Source of the DNA: Acidobacteriota bacterium
GTDB lineage: Bacteria > Acidobacteriota > Blastocatellia > Pyrinomonadales > Pyrinomonadaceae
DNA length: 64,000 nucleotides
Reading direction: 5' to 3'
Assembly: GCA_016715115.1 (NCBI GenBank)
Contig: JADKBM010000016.1
Span: forward strand, 682,001-746,000
Below, piece by piece: positions 43,298 to 51,734 of the stretch (positions within the stretch are counted from its first letter, which is position 1; each line of letters opens with the position of its first letter). The notes below the pieces were generated by a model. The model had not been told where the DNA came from. It searched no databases and worked only from the letters and a program-made list of their open reading frames with translations. Made by a program: the position numbers and the translations under genes.

Positions 43298-43967
43298 TTT
43301 TGTTGAGGTGGTTGTTCTTGTTGAAGGACAAACGGAACAGCGTTTCGTCAAGAAGTTGCTTTGGCCGTATCTTGCCGAACGGCAGGTTTACATGACGAGC
43401 ATTATTCTAAATAAACCGGGCGAAAAAGGCGGAGACGTAAGATTCGCGCGGGCGAAGCTTGATATTCGAAACCACTTAAAGCAAAGAGCGGACACATTCC
43501 TGACGCTTCTCGTCGACTACTACGGCATCGGAACTGATTGGCCCGGATATGAGAATTCGAAATCCAAAATCAGTCACACTGACAAGTCAAATGAAATAAC
43601 TCAATCAACTGCACTAGCCGTTAAGCGGATGTTGCCCGAACTTCAAATCGAGAAGCGTTTCATTCCCTATGTTTCCATGCATGAAATCGAGGCTCTATAC
43701 TTCAGCGATCCGGAAATTCTCGCGAATGCCCTCGGAACAACCAAAGAATCGGTTAAGAGCATTCTTGACGAATTTGGTGATCCTGAGATGATCAACGACA
43801 ATTATGAAACAGCACCGTCGAGGCGGATTGCGAAACTCTTCCCGCGTTTTAAGAAAACATCCACCGGTCTGTCAATCGCGGAAGAAATTGGAATTGCAAG
43901 GATGCGTTCGAGATGTAAACTGTTTGACAATTGGCTGACACAGCTTGAATCTCTTGGAAACAACTAA
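43290..43967 (+). CDS. DUF4276 (Toprim-like) partner of the AAA ATPase
   Basis: The start at 43290 overlaps the ATPase stop by 8 nt (ATGAATAG), so the two are translated together. It has 225 residues. Family features: VVVLVEGQTEQRFVKKLLWP at the N-terminus with the conserved Glu, then LLVDYYGIGTDWPGYE and VSMHEIEALYFSDP. The acidic residues at these positions are typical for a Toprim-like metal site, as in OLD-type nucleases and DUF4276. The protein is probably the nuclease half of the pair. No truncation seen. Confidence 0.85.
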   Translation: MNSFVEVVVLVEGQTEQRFVKKLLWPYLAERQVYMTSIILNKPGEKGGDVRFARAKLDIRNHLKQRADTFLTLLVDYYGIGTDWPGYENSKSKISHTDKSNEITQSTALAVKRMLPELQIEKRFIPYVSMHEIEALYFSDPEILANALGTTKESVKSILDEFGDPEMINDNYETAPSRRIAKLFPRFKKTSTGLSIAEEIGIARMRSRCKLFDNWLTQLESLGNN

Positions 43968-44153
43968 ATACTCGTATAGCTTTTACGTTTTGAACTCTTC
44001 GGCGGTCTTAGGATGATTTGAGAGCCACCCTCTCCCGCACCGCCACCGTATCGTGAAGCCGTAACGCGTAGCCCCGCGCGACTCTCAATTCCCATGTAAT
44101 AGAGCGACGCGTCTTCATAGCGGCGGAACGCGAATCAATCTCCTATAGCTTGG

Positions 44154-45041
44154 CTAAGACCGTCGTCTCAAAATGGTTGAATTCAATTCGATGGCGGCGT
44201 CTGCGATGTAAACGTTCCGTATCAAGTGCGAGAGATTCTTTTGATTCCAGACTTCCATTCGTCGCCAGAACCATGGTCCGATTACAACGTCGATTAGTGC
44301 TTGAACCCCGAGTAGTATGAGAAGCAACCCATACTGACTTATCTGAAAGAACGCAGTAAGCAGACCATTAATCCAATTTACAAGGGGCACTCCGAACATC
44401 AAGAGCCAAAGTATGACCTGAACGTACCAGAGGCTATCTCGCAAGAGAAGCCCCCACCAACAACGCCGAACGAACTTCTTTGTCATCTTGATTGCCGATT
44501 CGGCAACATAATATTCCACCTCGATCATCCTTCCCTTTAGGTCATCAAACTGTTCAGAGATTCGATCTGTAACAACACTGGCCCGCTCCCGAATTGACTT
44601 GATTTCCGCCGCGAGTGCCGGATCGATGTCCGAAATATCGAGTTCCGGGGCGTCGCTTGCGGCTAGTTCAATGCTCATTTTCTCAAACTGACGCGTCAAG
44701 GCGTCATGATTCGAATGGATTTCAATTGACTTGGCGTCCGCGCGTTGGCGTGCAGCCCATTCGAAGTCCTTTTGTTTTTCGATAAGCGCTTTTACCCGAC
44801 TCAATACGATTTCCCTGTTGGAGATCGATTCAGCCGGAGGCTGAACAGACGACTCCATCCGTTTCAATTCGGCGAAGATTCGAACTAGACGTGGCCTTAA
44901 TTGCGGATCTGCGATCTCTCGAATATGGTTGTTGTATACCTTGTCGACGATCCAAACCCCAAAGGCTTGCTCCGGAGTTCGCTCACTGTCGTTGCTTCCA
45001 GATTTCTTGCTGCGATTCAATTTGATTCTCGATTTGGCCAT
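44154..45041 (-). CDS. Membrane protein with coiled-coil N-terminus, unknown function
   Basis: With the start at 45041 (MAKSRIKLN) it has 295 residues. The first 190 are soluble and helical (FEWAARQRADAKSIEIHSNH and RERASVVTDRISEQFDDLKG). Two membrane helices follow (about 200-222 and 236-258: WYVQVILWLLMFGVPLVNWI, then QYGLLLILLGVQALIDVVIG). The C-terminal 40 residues are cytoplasmic with WFWRRMEVWN. It runs opposite to the AAA/DUF4276 pair and is next to an hsdR remnant. No family was recognised. A membrane protein in a defence island may be an effector or a receptor; this is speculation. Confidence 0.65.
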   Translation of the reverse strand: MAKSRIKLNRSKKSGSNDSERTPEQAFGVWIVDKVYNNHIREIADPQLRPRLVRIFAELKRMESSVQPPAESISNREIVLSRVKALIEKQKDFEWAARQRADAKSIEIHSNHDALTRQFEKMSIELAASDAPELDISDIDPALAAEIKSIRERASVVTDRISEQFDDLKGRMIEVEYYVAESAIKMTKKFVRRCWWGLLLRDSLWYVQVILWLLMFGVPLVNWINGLLTAFFQISQYGLLLILLGVQALIDVVIGPWFWRRMEVWNQKNLSHLIRNVYIADAAIELNSTILRRRS

Positions 45042-45205
45042 ATTCAAAAACAGAAATCTACATCACCTCCGAAAATGGCCCAAACGACCTCGATATTCAA
45101 CAGGCTTCCTGTGCTCGACGTTTGGTCTTGAGATTAGGCTTTGCCTTGGATCGTTAATCATCTCCTTCTGGACAGCCAGCACATCGCTCATGCGATCAAA
45201 GACTG

Positions 45206-46034
45206 TCAACATGGAGTTGCAATCTCCCTGCAGATCAACTCCGCCTGCATCAAGACCTGTTTCACCGCGTCTTCCTGCAGATCCGGTGGGTAGCCGTATT
45301 TTTTCAGGATGCGCTTGACCAAAACCCTGATCTTCGCGCGGGCCGATTCGCGCAGGGTCCAGTCGATCGAGACGTTTTTGCGAACCAGCGTGATGAGTTC
45401 CGTCGCGATCACTTTCAGCTGATCGTCGCCCATTACATCGCGTGCCGACTTGTTCGCCGCCAGAGCGTCGTAAAAGGCGACTTCGTCATCGGTCAACCCC
45501 AATTCATCGCCGCGTTTGGCGGCGGCGTCGATCTCTTTGGCTAGCGCGATCAGTTCCTCGATCACTTCCTGTGTCGCGATCGCCCGGTTGTGATAGGCAT
45601 TGAGCGTCTTCTTGAGCTTCTCGCTGAAAAGCTGCGACATCATCAGATTATGGCGCGCGCACAGATGGATCTCGTCCCTCAAAAGCTTTTCGAGCAATTC
45701 CGCGGCGTGGCAATCCAAAATCCGAAATCGAAAATCCAAAATGGACTGGCCGCCGCGTCGATCTGCTCCGGCGAACGCTTGCCGTTTGAATTCTGTTTGC
45801 CCAACGCCGCCGAGATTGCCTGAAAATAGCTTATGTCGTCGCGCAGCGCCGTCGCCTCGTCGCTCGCGGCGCACAAGGCGAAGGCTTTCGACAGACACGA
45901 CGCAATCCAAAATCCGCAATCCAAAATCCAAAATCGAGTGGGTCGCCCTTGCCGCCGCTTTCCGTGTAGACCGATAGCGCGTCTTTAAGCTGATCGGCAA
46001 GGCCTAGATAATCGACGATGAGCCCTGTGTACAT
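45206..46034 (-). pseudogene. hsdR remnant, copy 3 (largest)
   Basis: On the minus strand the pieces are YLGLADQLKDALSVYTESGG in one frame, then a heptamer tract (45901-45937), then SKAFALCAASDEATALRDDI and YFQAISAALGKQNSNGKRSP in a second frame, then a second heptamer tract (45711-45743), then the C-terminal third in a third frame (LLRDEIHLCARHN, GLTDDEVAFYDALAANKSA, RKNVSIDWTLRES, RILKKYGYPPDLQ). About 60 residues of HsdR are missing at each tract. The structure is shared with copy 1, so it arose before duplication. The helicase and nuclease domains are absent. Confidence 0.85.
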
Positions 46035-46107
46035 GTTACGCCTGCGGCCACCAATCAGCTGCTTCCGTGATCAATTTCGTCGGCATCCAACGCTGATTGA
46101 GTGCGGC

Positions 46108-46145
46108 CAAATTCCAATCCAAAATCCCAAATCAGAATTCCTAAA
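46108..46145. repeat. Short heptamer repeat tract
   Basis: CCAAATTCCAATCCAAAATC continues to CCCAAATCAG. It directly follows the 3' end of the helicase fragment at 46151 on the minus strand, another case of a tract near a stop codon. Confidence 0.7.
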
Positions 46146-46150
46146 TCCGT

Positions 46151-46780
46151 TCATTCCCTCGCCATCACCGTGTCATAGAGCCCGTAATGCGTCAGGCCCT
46201 GGTGGCTTTCGATCCCCGTGTATTGGAACGACGCGTCCTCGTAGCGGCGAAAGGCAAAAACGGCCTGATTCATTTGCTCGGTGTTGAAGACGCGCAAACT
46301 CACCAGCAGATGAAAGTCCTGAACCGTCAGGCCGGTGACGATCCTGAAAAGGTCCGGTTCGAGCTTCGTGATGACGTCCTGGAGCGTGTTTTCACGAAAA
46401 TCCGTGAGATACATAAACGCCGGAATGCGCGTCGCAAACTTGATCAGCTTTTCCTGAACCAGTTTTCGCTTCGACTTGTACTCCTTTTCCTCTTCGGTAA
46501 GTTCCTTCTTCTCGCTTGGCGAAAGACCGCCGTTCTTGGCCTTGTTCTTCAACTCTTTCACCTTCTCGCTCTTGTTGATGATCGTCTCGATGACGTTGTC
46601 GCCGAGCGACCGCCATCCTTCGGTCCGCCCAACGGCTGCCATTGCTTCCGGGTTGTTCAAAATACGCCGCAGAGTATCGTTGTCGACATTGACCAACACT
46701 GCCGATTCCCATTTTCGGGCCAGAAGCGGCGCCGACGTCCCGGCCATCGCGATGTCAAGAACTCCGCTGGCGTTGATTCA
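46151..46780 (-). pseudogene. C-terminal fragment of a large restriction-type helicase
   Basis: About 205 residues are readable: GVLDIAMAGTSAPLLARKWE, then VNVDNDTLRRILNNPEA, a charged helical region KSEKVKELKNKAK, then KFATRIPAFMYLTDFRENTL and VFAFRRYEDASFQYTGIESH, ending GLTHYGLYDTVMARE. The last part is characteristic of the C-terminus of large DEAD/DEAH helicases associated with restriction. The helicase core is absent. The pieces reappear, scrambled, at 47561-47990. Confidence 0.65.
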
Positions 46781-47039
46781 AGACAACACTAGTTCTTGGC
46801 GACAGATCACAACCCAACCCCAACCCAGAGGCGCGCCGCTTTGAATGCCAACCCATTTCTTTAAGCCCATCCGGCAACATGCTTCTCGACACTATTGAGT
46901 TCGAAAAATCTTGCAATAATTGATTTATTAATCGCTGTGATCGTGCGGCATCCAACTCTCTAGTGCATGAATTTGAGCAACTAACGATTTTTCCCGATGG
47001 ATCTCGCCATTGGCGTCGATTATCTTCTGAAAATATTTT

Positions 47040-47411
47040 CTATAATGGCAGTGCCTTAAGTAATTTGGACGCTGCGAGTCTTGATTCCATCATTCCTTGT
47101 GATTGGAACATTTGGCTAACATCAAAAGTATTCTGCCTTTTAATGTTCTTCCTGTTGTCGATAATAGTTAGCGACGAATGCCTCAATTCCTTTAACACCG
47201 CAATTAGAAGAATTACACTTAAGACAGGATTCATTAGACCGCCAATGTAATCCCCAAATTGCCCCCACACATCTTGCTTTTCCGCAAATGAACCGCTAAA
47301 ACGCCAAAAGTAAGGCACAAGAACCAAGACAAACGCTGCTATTCCTAAAATAACGAGGTAACCGTTATTCTTACGCCAATGGCCAAAATGTTTCCAATCT
47401 ATTTCAGCCAT
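47040..47411 (-). CDS. Putative phage abortive-infection membrane protein (putAbiC-like)
   Basis: With the start at 47411 (MAEIDWKHFG) it has 123 residues. Two membrane helices are present: YLVILGIAAFVLVLVPYFW, then the conserved WGQFGDYIGGLMNPVLSVIL leading into the second helix, a pattern typical of putAbiC proteins. Family members usually have a further 100-200 residues of soluble C-terminus. This one stops after QSQGMMESRLAASKLLKAL, so it may be truncated. It lies in the debris between helicase fragments. Confidence 0.55.
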   Translation of the reverse strand: MAEIDWKHFGHWRKNNGYLVILGIAAFVLVLVPYFWRFSGSFAEKQDVWGQFGDYIGGLMNPVLSVILLIAVLKELRHSSLTIIDNRKNIKRQNTFDVSQMFQSQGMMESRLAASKLLKALPL

Positions 47412-47560
47412 AACGATTTTCCGCCAATAAGAGCCCCATCTTTTCCTCATCGACACACTTTACCCGTCAACAGATTCTGCATCAAAAAGGTTTGCTTTTC
47501 CAGTCGCGGACCGATTCGCAAAAGGTCCCGCCGATCCTTGCTTTTCCGGTACCGACAGGC

Positions 47561-47990
47561 CGGGAGGTCGCTTGGTGATAACATCATCGACACTATTATT
47601 AACAAAAGCGAAAAGGTCAAGGAACTCAAGAACAAGGCAACGAGCGAGGATCTGTCGGCAAAGGAGAAGAAGGAACTTATTGCCGAGGAGAAAGAGCACA
47701 AGTCGAAACGCAAGTAGGTTCAGGAAAAGCTGATCAAGTTCGCGACGCGGATTCCCGCGTTTATGTATCTGACCGAGTTTCGGGAGAACACGCTCCAAGA
47801 TGCGATCACGAAGCTCGAGCCGGATCTGTTCAGGATCGTGACAGCCTTCGATCCGCTCAACCGCGGCCATCGCCTCGGGGTTGTTAATGATACGCCGCAG
47901 AGTATCGTTGTCAACATCGACCAGCACCGCCGATTCCCATTTCCTGGCAAGCCGCGTCGCCGACGTCCCGGCGATCACGATGCCAAGAAT
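47561..47990. pseudogene. Scrambled helicase fragment with an internal inversion
   Basis: The plus strand (47561-47843) reads RSLGDNIIDTIINKSEKVKE, an in-frame TAG at about 47715, then KFATRIPAFMYLTEFRENTL and ending EPDLFRIVTA. The minus strand (47990-47844) reads IAGTSATRLARKWESAVLVD and TLRRIINNPEAMAAVERIE. In the relative at 46151-46780 these two pieces are consecutive on one strand. One has therefore been inverted. Directly to the right is a 13-bp tandem repeat (ATACTTGGCATCA, three copies near 48045-48079). Confidence 0.75.
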
Positions 47991-48200
47991 CCCGTCGGAT
48001 CCGTGGTGTTGTTCACGGACCATTCGGAAGAATATTTCGTTCATCAATACTTGGCATCAATACTTGGCATCAATACTTGGGCCGCGACGCTGGTCGGCTT
48101 GCCACGATCGTTACATCCGCTCTCCCCTATGTTCTTTGTAAGAGTTCGCAATTCGCTTTTTCGATCTTTGCAACTCACTGCCCGAGCGAAAGCGATGCAT

Positions 48201-48431
48201 CTATTTCAAGGCCAATTCCTTCAACATCAGCATCACGATCCCGGCAAGGAGAAGAACAAGCAACGCGACTCGAATCGCAATGAACTCGATCAACCTGCAG
48301 AAGTGGTCGACTTTCTCGATCAACTTGCCGGATTCGAGCCGTTTCGCTTGACTTGTTTTTGGAATAGATTGGACGATTCGGGACTTTCTTGTATTGATTC
48401 GTTGATTCTTCTGTACTTGTTGATGGTTCAT
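48201..48431 (-). CDS. Small membrane protein
   Basis: Seventy-six residues. The ATG at 48431 has a good GGAGG 8 nt upstream. A basic N-terminal part (NHQQVQKNQRINTRKSRIV) is followed by a helix and a single C-terminal membrane segment (EFIAIRVALLVLLLAGIVML). No family recognised. It stands alone on the minus strand between pseudogene debris and the FtsZ-like pair, which runs the other way. Confidence 0.5.
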   Translation of the reverse strand: MNHQQVQKNQRINTRKSRIVQSIPKTSQAKRLESGKLIEKVDHFCRLIEFIAIRVALLVLLLAGIVMLMLKELALK

Positions 48432-48703
48432 CAAATTTCCTCCAGGCTCTAGAAGTTGTTAGAGTCATTCAACGTTGTTCATTGAACAAATCGAAGAGCG
48501 GCGTCATGCCAATCGCATTCTAATAGAACTTTTATTCGCGACGAATGTAGGATTTGGGGTGTTCGCTTCCAAAGAAAATCAAGCCAATTCTACCCGCCAA
48601 AACTTACAAATCAAAACTTACACATCTCGTTCTTGGGAATTCTGGTAAGCTTCAAATCTAGGGTATTCAATATCGACTGAATCTGATATTTTCTTCGCGA
48701 TAT

Positions 48704-49675
48704 ATGTTTGACTTTACCGAAAATCCTAAGGATGCGCTCGATCGACACCACGAACTCGCGTTCTTCCTTCATCCGGACCCGGTGGTGGCATTTCAGGTAC
48801 TCGAGCACGGCATTGACCTGGCGCAGAAGACCAAAAAACAGCTTTCGCGCAGACCATTCTCAAAAGATCCCCACAAATTACCTTTCCTTGAGAGGGATCT
48901 GCTTCACTTGGGCGTGCTGAGGGCCTCAGAGGCGTTCGAGCTTCACGAAGAAATCTATCGATTTGATTCGCGAAGTAACCTCTCTCGATATCGTAGTGAT
49001 TATGAACCCAATGCAGATGATGTATATCTCAGAATAGTAAAGCATCTTTATGTCAATTCTTTCGATCGGCATCCAAGATATTTTGCAATCGCTGAAGGAG
49101 TGAACTTTTTTCGTTACAAGACTATCGAGATTTTGCAGCTCTGTGACAGGTTTGACAACCAGAATTCAAGCCATATCAAGAAGTTCTTCGAAAAAAAGTT
49201 GAGGGTTAGATTCCCATATCTGGATTGGGATTGTGTGCTCGTTCCCGACTGCAATGAACGGACGAAATTGATTTTGCGGGCGGCCCGGGAACAGTTTGTG
49301 CTTCCATCCCACCGAGAACAGACCGTAACAACGGATATCAACGTCATTACGGAGTATTTTGGTTATGACTCGAATCGAACCGATCGTGAACGGCAAGCGG
49401 TACTTATGCGTCACGGTATCGACAGATTGATCAATGACTACAATAGTCACTTTCCTGACCCGTCAGATCGCCTTGAAGATCCGTATCAAAAACTTTGTTT
49501 GCCCTGTCTAACTGGAATTCCCGTCCCGTCCCGTTCCACTCGGCTCGAAGACCGGTTCGCACCGATGCCACTCAACCGAAATGAACGCCGAATCGTGGAA
49601 CAAAAAATAAGAGATAGTCTGCCGTGGATTTCCAGTGAACAATCTCCGTCGAACGGTTCAAAGTACACCAATTGA
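48704..49675 (+). CDS. Unknown protein upstream of the FtsZ-like GTPase
   Basis: The protein has 323 residues, soluble, with an even mix of charges. It begins MFDFTENPKDALDRHHELAF. No known family or catalytic motif was recognised. Notable is a CLPC pair near residue 265-268 (KLCLPCLTG), and His-rich early segments (DRHHELAFFLHP). The gene ends 21 nt before the FtsZ-like gene, in the same direction, and no other gene is on this strand nearby. The two most likely form one operon and act together. Composition is AT-richer than the core genes. It could be the effector or regulator of the GTPase. Confidence 0.65.
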   Translation: MFDFTENPKDALDRHHELAFFLHPDPVVAFQVLEHGIDLAQKTKKQLSRRPFSKDPHKLPFLERDLLHLGVLRASEAFELHEEIYRFDSRSNLSRYRSDYEPNADDVYLRIVKHLYVNSFDRHPRYFAIAEGVNFFRYKTIEILQLCDRFDNQNSSHIKKFFEKKLRVRFPYLDWDCVLVPDCNERTKLILRAAREQFVLPSHREQTVTTDINVITEYFGYDSNRTDRERQAVLMRHGIDRLINDYNSHFPDPSDRLEDPYQKLCLPCLTGIPVPSRSTRLEDRFAPMPLNRNERRIVEQKIRDSLPWISSEQSPSNGSKYTN

Positions 49676-49696
49676 CCACTGTAAACCGGAGGTCGG

Positions 49697-51406
49697 ATGT
49701 TTTCTATGAAAAAGCCAAAGCGAATAAATCGCAGATCGTCGATACCCAAAACAACTGCAGGACTCGAGGTGCAGGGGTATCGAAGAATGTCAACGGATCA
49801 GTATGAAGAGGTCCAGGCGCTTCTGGACCGTGATGATGAGGGCCACAAAGGTGTGAAGTTCTTTCAGTTTAGATTGATAGTAGATGGACTTGTGCGGTCA
49901 GTTCTGCAGTGCGAAGAAGTCGAAGCGACCACGTTTGAAGTTACAGAGAGTATTACGTCCCTATTGGAAGTCGAGGGAGAAACTCATGTTGGCACTTACC
50001 GCAATCTCGCGTACTTTTCGATTCCATCGATCTTTGACCCGGAGGTCGATGAGTCCGAGCGTTTGCAGGCGGTTGAAATCGACGGTTATTTCTTATCTGT
50101 TTGCTTTGATATTCAAATCGACAAGATCCAATGTACCCTCGTGATCAAACGGAGTGCTTCTGAAGGCACCTTGATCGGAAACACGACACCTGCAATACGG
50201 CCCCCCGGCAACGAGTTTGACGGATTGGTTCTTCGTGGACACCGAAGAACAACCCATTTTGGTCTCGACCATTCGTTCGACCGTGGACCGCGAATCAAGA
50301 TAATAGGAATCGGCGGATGCGGCAACAATACGGTGAATCGTATGGTGGAAGCTGGGTTAAAGGGTTTTGATCTCATTGCTGCAAACACTGATCTTCAAGC
50401 ACTCAATAGGTCAAACGCGCCAACAAAGGTTCAATTGGGACCGGCACTGACCCGTGGTCTAGGTGCTGGTTCTTGCGCTAAAATCGGACGTATGGCGGCA
50501 TTAGAATCGACCGAGTTCTTGCTCGAAGTGCTTTACGGAGCTGATTTGGTGATTGTGACCACCGGATTGGGCGGAGGCACAGGTACTGGTGCGGCTCCTG
50601 TCATAGCATCGCTTGCACGGGAATTGGATATCCTTACGATCGGCGTCGTAACCAGACCATTCTGCTCTGAGGGCAAAAAACGAACGGCCCAGGCAAATAT
50701 GGGGCTTGAAGAGCTTAGTCGGTGTGTTGATTCAATTATCACTGTACCCAATTCAAAACTCAAGGACGTGCGGAACGGAATTTCAATTTACGACGCTTTC
50801 AAATTCGCAGACGATACAGTTCTTCAGGGGATTAAGTGCATTTCCGAATTGATAACGACAACGGGAATAATCAATCTCGATTTTGCAGACATTTGCTCGG
50901 TTCTAAGAGGCCGAGGCCCAACATCTTTGGGTCTCGGCGAAGCCGAGGGCGCCGATGCAGCACTCAAAGCGATGAATAGCGCTCTTGATTCGTGGTTATT
51001 AAGAGACAACTCTATTGCCGGCGCAACGCATATCTTGGTGAATTTCACCTGTTCCGAGTCGACGCCTATGTCTGACCTTGAAGAGGCTATTGAGGTAATG
51101 ATTGCACAAAGCGGCTCCGACGCCGACGTTATTTTTGGCACCACATTTGTTAATCGGGAAGAGTATGTCCACGTGATGTTTCTTGCCGCCGGGAGCAGTT
51201 CAAACGATCAAACTCGATCAATCCGAATTGATCGCGGGGAGGGTCAACCGCGATCACAGTATCAAATAACCCCGAAGGGTTCTCCAATTAACGTAAATGG
51301 ACTTCCATTCATTTTAGGGGAGGATGAAGGGCGTATGCCAAGATCCGATGGGGCACCGAAACTTAATCTCCTTTCTCGCGAGGATAAAGCAACTTCCTTT
51401 CTGTAA
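49697..51406 (+). CDS. Divergent FtsZ-like GTPase with a novel N-terminal domain
   Basis: The protein has 569 residues. Residues about 198-500 are FtsZ: KIIGIGGCGNNTVNRMVEAG (nucleotide loop), GLGAGSCAKIGRMAALES, tubulin signature GGGTGTG (293-299), GVVTRPF with EGKKRTAQ, ITVPNSKL and the T7 synergy loop NLDFADICSVL (393-403) with both catalytic acidic residues. GTP binding and assembly-dependent hydrolysis should therefore be possible. The first 195 residues are not FtsZ and no family was recognised. The C-terminal tail lacks a clear conserved peptide for FtsA/ZipA. A GGAGG lies before ATG 49697; ATG 49706 is an alternative. It is in a defence-type island, not a division cluster. Confidence 0.85.
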   Translation: MFSMKKPKRINRRSSIPKTTAGLEVQGYRRMSTDQYEEVQALLDRDDEGHKGVKFFQFRLIVDGLVRSVLQCEEVEATTFEVTESITSLLEVEGETHVGTYRNLAYFSIPSIFDPEVDESERLQAVEIDGYFLSVCFDIQIDKIQCTLVIKRSASEGTLIGNTTPAIRPPGNEFDGLVLRGHRRTTHFGLDHSFDRGPRIKIIGIGGCGNNTVNRMVEAGLKGFDLIAANTDLQALNRSNAPTKVQLGPALTRGLGAGSCAKIGRMAALESTEFLLEVLYGADLVIVTTGLGGGTGTGAAPVIASLARELDILTIGVVTRPFCSEGKKRTAQANMGLEELSRCVDSIITVPNSKLKDVRNGISIYDAFKFADDTVLQGIKCISELITTTGIINLDFADICSVLRGRGPTSLGLGEAEGADAALKAMNSALDSWLLRDNSIAGATHILVNFTCSESTPMSDLEEAIEVMIAQSGSDADVIFGTTFVNREEYVHVMFLAAGSSSNDQTRSIRIDRGEGQPRSQYQITPKGSPINVNGLPFILGEDEGRMPRSDGAPKLNLLSREDKATSFL

Positions 51407-51407
51407 A

Positions 51408-51608
51408 TTCGTCATCCGCCTGCGGGGCGGATTCGTTTACCTGATGGCGGTCCTCGATTGGTTTAGCCGGTTTGTCATCGCTTGGGAACTATCGGTGAGC
51501 CTCGATGCCGAGTTTTGCGTCGGCGGACTTGAACGTGCGCTCAAGGTGGCGACGCCCGAGATCTTCAATACGGATCAGGGCCGCCAATTCGTCTTCATTT
51601 TCCGCTAA
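51408..51608 (+). pseudogene. IS3-family transposase (OrfB integrase core) fragment
   Basis: The frame reads GGFVYLMAVLDWFSRFVIAW, then ELSVSLDAEFCVGGLERALK and PEIFNTDQGRQF. This is the central part of the DDE integrase core of IS3-type OrfB, with the second acidic motif NTDQG. The N- and C-terminal parts are missing and no inverted repeats were found. It begins right after the stop of the FtsZ-like gene. Confidence 0.85.
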
Positions 51609-51734
51609 TTCCTACGTGTGGTCTCCGAGCGCGCGCAACCCGCGTAACCAAAGTTTTATCAACAAAACGGGCTCTCTGGCGACTGTTCGTCAAACGATCA
51701 TGAAAAGAGGAATTGGCGACAAACAATCAAATTC

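Noticed and set aside
46755..46955. Small minus-strand frame between helicase fragments
   Set aside because: No ribosome-binding site or similarity, and it overlaps the upstream end of the helicase fragment.
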